Below are positions 59,108 to 64,000 of a DNA stretch of 64,000 nucleotides, piece by piece. Every line of letters begins with the position of its first letter. Position 1 is the stretch's first letter. The notes under the pieces were generated by a model. It saw only the letters and a program-made list of their open reading frames with translations, ran no database searches and was not told the DNA's origin. The position numbers and the translations under genes are program-made. Origin of the DNA: Bacteroidia bacterium (GTDB lineage Bacteria > Bacteroidota > Bacteroidia > Flavobacteriales > Flavobacteriaceae). The stretch is taken from positions 62,001 to 126,000 of the forward strand of contig JAUIJA010000002.1 in the NCBI GenBank assembly GCA_030431055.1, in the 5' to 3' direction.

Positions 59108-59896
59108 ATGGAAGAAAACAAAACACGTATTAATAAATTTCTCTCGGAAAGTGGTTATTGTTCGCGTCGTGAAGCCGATAAATTAATCGAGCAAGGTCGC
59201 GTTACCATTAACGGTGCAATACCAGAAATGGGAACTAAAGTTGGTCCAAATGACGAAGTTCGTGTAAACGGTCAACTTATTAATGAGAAGAAAGACGGTT
59301 TTGTGTATCTTTTATTCAATAAACCTATAGGAATTGAATGTACGACCAATCAAAGTATAAAAAACAACGTTGTTGATTATATTAATTATCCAGAGCGTGT
59401 TTTTCCTATTGGGCGTTTAGATAAAGCCAGCGAAGGTTTGTTATTAATGACAAACGATGGCGATATTGTAAATAAGATTCTTCGTGCGCGCAACAATCAC
59501 GAGAAAGAATATATAGTTACGGTAAACAAGCCTATTACCGAACGCTTTATTAAGCGTATGGCAAGTGGTGTTCCTATACTAGAAACGGTTACGCGTAAAT
59601 GTAAAGTGGAACAAATAAGTAAGTTTACTTTCCGTATTATTTTAACCCAAGGTTTGAATCGTCAAATTCGTAGAATGTGTGAATATTTAGATTACGAAGT
59701 AACGGCTTTAAAACGTATTCGTATTATTAACATTTCGCTTGATGTTCCGGTGGGAAAATATCGTGAATTGACGAAAAAAGAGTTGGACAAACTAAACGAG
59801 TTAATCGAACCTTCGAGTAAAACCGAAGAAGCAAGTTTACCCAATAGCAAAAAAGGGTTTACAGGAAAACGCAACTACGGAAAACGCAATCGTTAA
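59108..59896 (+). CDS. rluF: 23S rRNA pseudouridine synthase RluF type
   Basis: 262 residues. S4 domain at 5-60 (RINKFLSESGYCSRREADKL), catalytic Asp105 in IGRLDKASEGLLL, LNRQIRRMCEYLDYEV near the end. The stretch CTTNQSIKNNVVDYINYPER is characteristic of RluF rather than RluB (modification of U2604). A basic tail (GFTGKRNYGKRNR) follows. Its -7 element is so near the ATG that a leaderless mRNA is likely. Confidence 0.92.
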   Translation: MEENKTRINKFLSESGYCSRREADKLIEQGRVTINGAIPEMGTKVGPNDEVRVNGQLINEKKDGFVYLLFNKPIGIECTTNQSIKNNVVDYINYPERVFPIGRLDKASEGLLLMTNDGDIVNKILRARNNHEKEYIVTVNKPITERFIKRMASGVPILETVTRKCKVEQISKFTFRIILTQGLNRQIRRMCEYLDYEVTALKRIRIINISLDVPVGKYRELTKKELDKLNELIEPSSKTEEASLPNSKKGFTGKRNYGKRNR

Positions 59897-60388
59897 CTAA
59901 ATAGCGACTTCCAGTACAAAATCGTCCATTACATATCCGCGACCAATGTCGATTACTTCTTCTTTCGTAGTTGTAAAGCCCAATTTTGTATAAAAATGTA
60001 AGGCTTTGTTGTATTTGTTTACATTTAAGAAAATCGCTTTTTGGTTGGCTTTTAAAGCTTCTTCCCTAACCTTTTCAAACAATAATTTTCCTAAACCTAA
60101 ACCTTGTGTTTCAGGTAACACATATATTTTATGGATTTTGGTTTTGTTAGGTTCGCAGTTTAATTCATACGAAACAAAACCTAAATATTCGTTTTGTTCG
60201 TTTTGCACTAAGTAGAAAACATGACATTTTTTTAATTGTGTTAACAAAGCTTCTTCTGAATAAAACATATCCAACATGTAGTCTAATTGTTCTTGGCTTA
60301 AAATTTCAGCATAAGCCACTGGCCAAATCGCTCTGGCAAGTTTTTCAATTGTAGCTAAGTGAGAAGCATCAGCTTTGATTAAGTGCAT
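59897..60388 (-). CDS. GNAT-family N-acetyltransferase
   Basis: 163 residues from the ATG at 60388; an 8-residue in-frame extension upstream is less likely. GNAT motif A: IHKIYVLPETQGLGLGKLLF (Q/RxxGxG/A acetyl-CoA loop), then AIFLNVNKYNKALHFYTKLGF (motif B). N-terminus MHLIKADASHLATIEKLARA. Acceptor unknown. Abuts the rluF gene tail to tail with no gap. Confidence 0.9.
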   Translation of the reverse strand: MHLIKADASHLATIEKLARAIWPVAYAEILSQEQLDYMLDMFYSEEALLTQLKKCHVFYLVQNEQNEYLGFVSYELNCEPNKTKIHKIYVLPETQGLGLGKLLFEKVREEALKANQKAIFLNVNKYNKALHFYTKLGFTTTKEEVIDIGRGYVMDDFVLEVAI

Positions 60389-60405
60389 TAGAATAAAAGA
60401 TAAAA

Positions 60406-60477
60406 TTGTCAAACTGAACTTGTTTCAGTTTCTAAAAACTATCTACAAAAGATTCTGAAATAAATTCAGAATGACAA
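60406..60477. repeat. Palindromic repeat, family 2, copy 3 (double)
   Basis: Left half TTGTCAAACTGAAC...GTTTCAGTTTCT, right half AGATTCTGAAAT...ATTCAGAATGACAA. The two halves are mirror images of one another (TTGTCA / TGACAA ends), so this is a full element, and the copies at 17073 and 18568 are half-elements. Lies between the GNAT and DUF3467 genes. Confidence 0.75.
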
Positions 60478-60487
60478 AATAAATTTA

Positions 60488-60805
60488 TTAAGCTTGTCCT
60501 GTCGGACCAAAATTTAATGGAATATTTGGCGCTTCACCTTCTTTAATTTCTCCATGTTGCGCTTCAAAACGTCTTATGTTTTCAGCTAAAGCATTTAATA
60601 AACGCTTAGCATGTTGTGGCGTTAAAACAATTCTCGATTTAACTTTCGCTTTAGGAACACCTGGCATTATAGCTAAATAATCTAATACAAATTCACTATG
60701 TGAATGGTTGATAATAGCCAAGTTAGAATAAATTCCTTCTGCTGTTTTTTCGTCTAATTCAATATTGATTTGACCTTGCTGATTTTTGTTATTGTTATCT
60801 TCCAT
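60488..60805 (-). CDS. DUF3467 protein
   Basis: 105 residues. NNNKNQQGQINIELDE, EGIYSNLAIINHSHSEFVLD, KAKVKSRIVLTPQHAKRLL and ALAENIRRFE are the DUF3467 landmarks. A compact all-beta/alpha cytoplasmic protein, found widely and often next to rpoC in Bacteroidota. No known function. A terminator separates it from rpoC, so expression may come from readthrough or an own promoter that I could not find. Confidence 0.92.
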   Translation of the reverse strand: MEDNNNKNQQGQINIELDEKTAEGIYSNLAIINHSHSEFVLDYLAIMPGVPKAKVKSRIVLTPQHAKRLLNALAENIRRFEAQHGEIKEGEAPNIPLNFGPTGQA

Positions 60806-60818
60806 AATTTTTAGAGTT

Positions 60819-60852
60819 AAAAAAACCTAACAGAAAGCTGTTAGGTTTTTTA
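60819..60852 (-). terminator. Terminator of rpoC
   Basis: AAAAAACCTAACAG, short loop, CTGTTAGGTTTTTT; T-runs on both strands. Placed between rpoC and the DUF3467 gene. Confidence 0.87.
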
Positions 60853-60870
60853 ATTTATACTAATTGCAGA

Positions 60871-63800
60871 TTAGAAGTTGAACTCTTCTTTCGCTGCCAT
60901 TAATTCGTTATATTCATCTTTAGAACCTACGATTATATTGTCGTAATCTCTCATACCAGTACCTGCTGGAATTCTGTGACCTACGATAACGTTTTCTTTA
61001 AGTCCTTCTAATGTATCAATCTTACCAGCAACTGCTGCTTCGTTTAATACTTTAGTTGTTTCCTGGAACGACGCCGCCGAGATGAATGATTTTGTTTGTA
61101 ACGAAGCTCTTGTAATACCTTGTAATATTGGTGTTGCTGTTGCTGGAACAACATCACGTGCCACTACTAAGTTCTTATCTTCACGACGTAACAATGAATT
61201 TTCATCACGTAATTGACGAGGAGAAACAATTTGACCTGGTTTTAAGTTTTCAGAATCACCTGCTTCTTCTATTACTTTCATTCCGTACAATTTGTCATTT
61301 TCTTCAATAAAATCTGAAGTATGTGCTAATTGATCTTCTAAGAATAAAGTATCTCCTGGATCTTGAATTCTAACTTTACGCATCATTTGACGAATAACTA
61401 CCTCAAAGTGCTTATCGTTAATTTTTACCCCTTGTAAACGGTATACCTCTTGAATTTCGTTTACCAAGTACTGTTGTACAGCAGATGGTCCTTTAATTCT
61501 TAAGATATCTTCTGGTGTAATTGCACCGTCAGAAAGTGGCATTCCCGCTTTAACGAAATCGTTTTCTTGAACTAAAATTTGGTTAGAAAGTTTAACTAAA
61601 TATTTCTTCACTTCACCAAATCTAGATTCGATAGCGATTTCACGGTTACCTCTCTTAATTTTTCCGAAAGAAACAACTCCGTCAATTTCAGAAACAACCG
61701 CAGGGTTAGATGGATTACGAGCTTCTAACAACTCTGTAATACGTGGTAAACCTCCTGTAATATCACCCGCTTTAGAAGAACGACGAGGAATCTTAACTAA
61801 AACTTTACCTGATTTAATTTTATCTCCGTCTTCTACCATTAAGTGAGCACCTACTGGTAAGTTATATGAACGCTCTAAGCTACCATCTTTACCGTAAATA
61901 TGTAATGTAGGGATTAACTTCTTATTACGAGCTTCAGAGATTACTTTTTCTTGGAATCCAGTTTGCTCATCAATTTCAACTAAGAAAGTTTCACCTTGTC
62001 TAATGTCTTCAAACTCTACTTTACCAGTAAATTCTGAAACAATTACACCATTATATGGATCCCACTTACATAATAATTTATCCTTTTTAACTTTATCACC
62101 ATCTTTCACATAAATGTATGAACCATAAGGTACATTATGCGTATTTAAAATGATTCCTGTTTTAGGATCTACTAATTTAATTTCAGTAGAACGAGAAATT
62201 ACAATATCAACTGCATTTCCTTCTGCATCTTCACCTTTAACTGTTTTTAAGTCTTCAATTTCTAAACGACCATCAAACTTAGTAACAATGCTAGACTCTT
62301 CAGAAAGACCTCCAGCAACCCCACCAACGTGGAATGTACGAAGAGTTAACTGAGTACCAGGCTCACCAATTGATTGTGCAGCAATTACACCTACAGCTTC
62401 ACCTTTTTGAGTCATTTTACCAGTTGCTAAGTTACGTCCGTAACATTTAGCACAGATACCTTTTTTAGCTTCACAAGTTAATGGAGAACGAACTTCTACT
62501 TTTTCAATAGGAGCATTCTCTACTTTCTTAACTAATTCACCTGTAATCTCTTCACCAGCAGAAATAATAACTTCAGAAGTTGATGGATCTACAACATCGT
62601 GTAAAGCCACACGTCCTAAAATTCTTTCTCCTAAAGATTCTACAATTTCTTCATTTTTCTTCAATGGCGTTACTTCAACACCTCTTAACGTACCACAATC
62701 TACAGAGTTTACAATAACATCTTGAGATACATCGTGTAATCTTCTTGTTAAGTAACCTGCATCGGCAGTTTTAAGAGCCGTATCGGCAAGACCTTTACGA
62801 GCACCGTGCGTTGAGATAAAGTATTCAAGAATTGAAAGACCTTCTTTAAAGTTGGATAAAATCGGGTTTTCAATAATTTCACCACCACCAGCAGTTGATT
62901 TTTTAGGCTTAGCCATCAAACCACGCATACCAGTTAACTGACGAATCTGCTCTTTAGAACCCCTCGCTCCAGAGTCTAACATCATGAATACCGAGTTGAA
63001 TCCTTGTTGGTCTTCTCTAATGTTTTTCATTGCTAATTCTGTTAACAATGCATTAGTAGATGTCCAAACGTCGATTACCTGATTATAACGCTCATTATTT
63101 GTAATAAGCCCCATGTTATAGTTCATAGTAATACCTTCAACTTGCTCGTTTGCATCTGCAATTAAATCGTGTTTCTTTCCAGGAATAATGATATCACCTA
63201 AGCTGAAAGATAATCCTCCTTTAAATGCAAATTTATAACCCATATTCTTGATATCATCTAAAAATGCTGCTGTTGTAGGAACATCAGTAGCACCTAAAAT
63301 TCTACCAATAATATCACGAAGTGATTTCTTCGTTAATACTTCATTTATATATCCAGCTGCTTCAGGTACTACTTCGTTAAATAATACTCTACCAGCAGTT
63401 GTTTGAATAACTTGATAAACTAATTCTCCGCTTTCATTAAAATCTTTTGCTCTAACTTTAACACGAGCATTTAAGTCTAACCTACCTTCGTTTAAAGCAA
63501 TATGAACCTCTTCAACAGAATAAAAAACTTGACCCTCTCCTTTAATTGGTAATTCTGGAGTAGATAAACGTTCTTTTGTCATATAGTATAAACCAAGAAC
63601 CATATCCTGAGATGGTACAGTAATAGGCGCACCATTTGCAGGGTTTAAGATATTATGCGAAGCTAACATTAACAATTGTGCTTCTAAAATAGCCTCTGGC
63701 CCTAAAGGTAAGTGAACTGCCATCTGGTCACCATCGAAATCGGCGTTGAATGCCGTACACGTCAATGGGTGTAACTGAATCGCTTTTCCTTCAATTAACT

Positions 63801-64000
63801 TAGGCTGGAATGCTTGAATACCTAAACGGTGAAGCGTAGGAGCACGGTTAAGTAATACTGGATGACCTTTAATTACATTTTCTAAGATATCCCATACTAC
63901 TGGCTCTTTTTTATCGATAATTTTCTTAGCCGATTTAACTGTTTTTACAATACCTCTTTCGATTAACTTACGAATAACGAAAGGCTTGTAAAGTTCAGCT
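60871..64000 (-). CDS. rpoC: RNA polymerase beta' subunit, 5' end outside the window
   Basis: 1042 codons are visible and the frame stays open to the last base of the window, where it reads [15 protein letters not shown]; the N-terminal roughly 400 residues are missing. Landmarks: [14 protein letters not shown], the catalytic [12 protein letters not shown] with three Asp holding Mg (about 63721-63750), the trigger-loop region, second zinc site Cys residues (VDCGTLRG and [13 protein letters not shown]), and the [13 protein letters not shown] end. Core transcription subunit; rpoB is expected upstream to the right. Followed by a terminator and DUF3467. Confidence 0.97.
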   Translation of the reverse strand, partial: AELYKPFVIRKLIERGIVKTVKSAKKIIDKKEPVVWDILENVIKGHPVLLNRAPTLHRLGIQAFQPKLIEGKAIQLHPLTCTAFNADFDGDQMAVHLPLGPEAILEAQLLMLASHNILNPANGAPITVPSQDMVLGLYYMTKERLSTPELPIKGEGQVFYSVEEVHIALNEGRLDLNARVKVRAKDFNESGELVYQVIQTTAGRVLFNEVVPEAAGYINEVLTKKSLRDIIGRILGATDVPTTAAFLDDIKNMGYKFAFKGGLSFSLGDIIIPGKKHDLIADANEQVEGITMNYNMGLITNNERYNQVIDVWTSTNALLTELAMKNIREDQQGFNSVFMMLDSGARGSKEQIRQLTGMRGLMAKPKKSTAGGGEIIENPILSNFKEGLSILEYFISTHGARKGLADTALKTADAGYLTRRLHDVSQDVIVNSVDCGTLRGVEVTPLKKNEEIVESLGERILGRVALHDVVDPSTSEVIISAGEEITGELVKKVENAPIEKVEVRSPLTCEAKKGICAKCYGRNLATGKMTQKGEAVGVIAAQSIGEPGTQLTLRTFHVGGVAGGLSEESSIVTKFDGRLEIEDLKTVKGEDAEGNAVDIVISRSTEIKLVDPKTGIILNTHNVPYGSYIYVKDGDKVKKDKLLCKWDPYNGVIVSEFTGKVEFEDIRQGETFLVEIDEQTGFQEKVISEARNKKLIPTLHIYGKDGSLERSYNLPVGAHLMVEDGDKIKSGKVLVKIPRRSSKAGDITGGLPRITELLEARNPSNPAVVSEIDGVVSFGKIKRGNREIAIESRFGEVKKYLVKLSNQILVQENDFVKAGMPLSDGAITPEDILRIKGPSAVQQYLVNEIQEVYRLQGVKINDKHFEVVIRQMMRKVRIQDPGDTLFLEDQLAHTSDFIEENDKLYGMKVIEEAGDSENLKPGQIVSPRQLRDENSLLRREDKNLVVARDVVPATATPILQGITRASLQTKSFISAASFQETTKVLNEAAVAGKIDTLEGLKENVIVGHRIPAGTGMRDYDNIIVGSKDEYNELMAAKEEFNF

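Noticed and set aside
63766..64000. Possible frameshift or late start in rpoC near 63765
   Set aside because: The frame continues without a stop to the window end as normal RpoC sequence ([16 protein letters not shown]). The apparent start at 63765 is just an internal Leu codon (TTG).

Overview
The window is chromosomal DNA of a member of the Bacteroidota, almost certainly the Flavobacteriaceae (Flavobacterium or a close relative). It is strongly A/T-rich. Promoters carry the Bacteroidota -7 element TAnnTTTG, sometimes with TTTG/TTG about 18-21 bases upstream, and good Shine-Dalgarno sequences are rare. Family choices are flavobacterial: a ribonucleotide reductase whose ATP-cone is on NrdB, a two-subunit methylmalonyl-CoA mutase with a short small subunit, a large signal peptidase I, a DnaJ with a reduced zinc region, DUF3467 next to rpoC, and GIN-domain, YceI and PspC proteins.

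Layout. 1-1.6 kb: end of a YfbK-like VWA protein, a small plug-like secreted protein and a haem-binding-domain protein. 1.6-11.1 kb, mostly minus strand: ABC-F ATPase, DUF2007 protein, a degenerate DEAD-box fragment, an NtrC-type regulator without a DNA-binding tail, MscS channel, NatAB-type ABC exporter, dnaJ-grpE; one YceI lipoprotein lies at 3.4 kb and a second at 11.3 kb. 12-18.6 kb: SDR39U1-type epimerase, DUF4442, then a plus-strand envelope cluster (DUF4870, PadR regulator, PspC-domain protein, two GIN-domain proteins). 18.6-23.1 kb: trxB divergent from nrdB-nrdA, then tRNA-Pro. 23.3-28 kb: udk, divIC-like gene and both methylmalonyl-CoA mutase subunits. 28-29.7 kb: methionine-type aminotransferase convergent with a nucleosidase-like gene. 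29.9-36 kb: parA-parB-DUF5683-dapB-lepB-wbqC, interrupted by two four-helix-bundle genes on either side of lepB. 36-42.5 kb, minus strand: endonuclease/phosphatase, two rhomboids, mutL, two related membrane microproteins, ribH and a TPR protein. 42.7-52.6 kb, plus strand: recF, murB, a small Cys-rich membrane protein, a glycosyltransferase, an ECF-like sigma factor, an MFS transporter, lipA, gap and a hybrid histidine kinase. 52.6-56.5 kb: punA and lpxK against a Nif3 protein and a coiled-coil protein with a cysteine-less zinc-ribbon fold. 56.6-59 kb: a compact type II restriction-modification pair of the HpaII (CCGG) type, the clearest acquired module. 59-64 kb: rluF, a GNAT acetyltransferase, DUF3467 and the 3' two thirds of rpoC.

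Most of the window is core genome. The accessory layer consists of the restriction-modification pair, the two four-helix-bundle genes (one bracketed by a 22-bp inverted repeat), and several families of dispersed palindromic repeats. The main repeat family (CGTCAGTTCGAG ... CTCGAACTGACG) has full copies near 0.43, 36.0, 46.8, 49.2 and 54.5 kb. Pairs of copies differ by compensating base changes, and one fragment has become part of the coding sequence of the methylmalonyl-CoA mutase large subunit. I found no CRISPR array, prophage, insertion sequence or rRNA gene, and no clear new defence or biosynthetic system. The best candidates for new biology are the repeat families, the two SYQPRF/NYQPRF membrane microproteins, and the proteins that have lost a defining part of their family.
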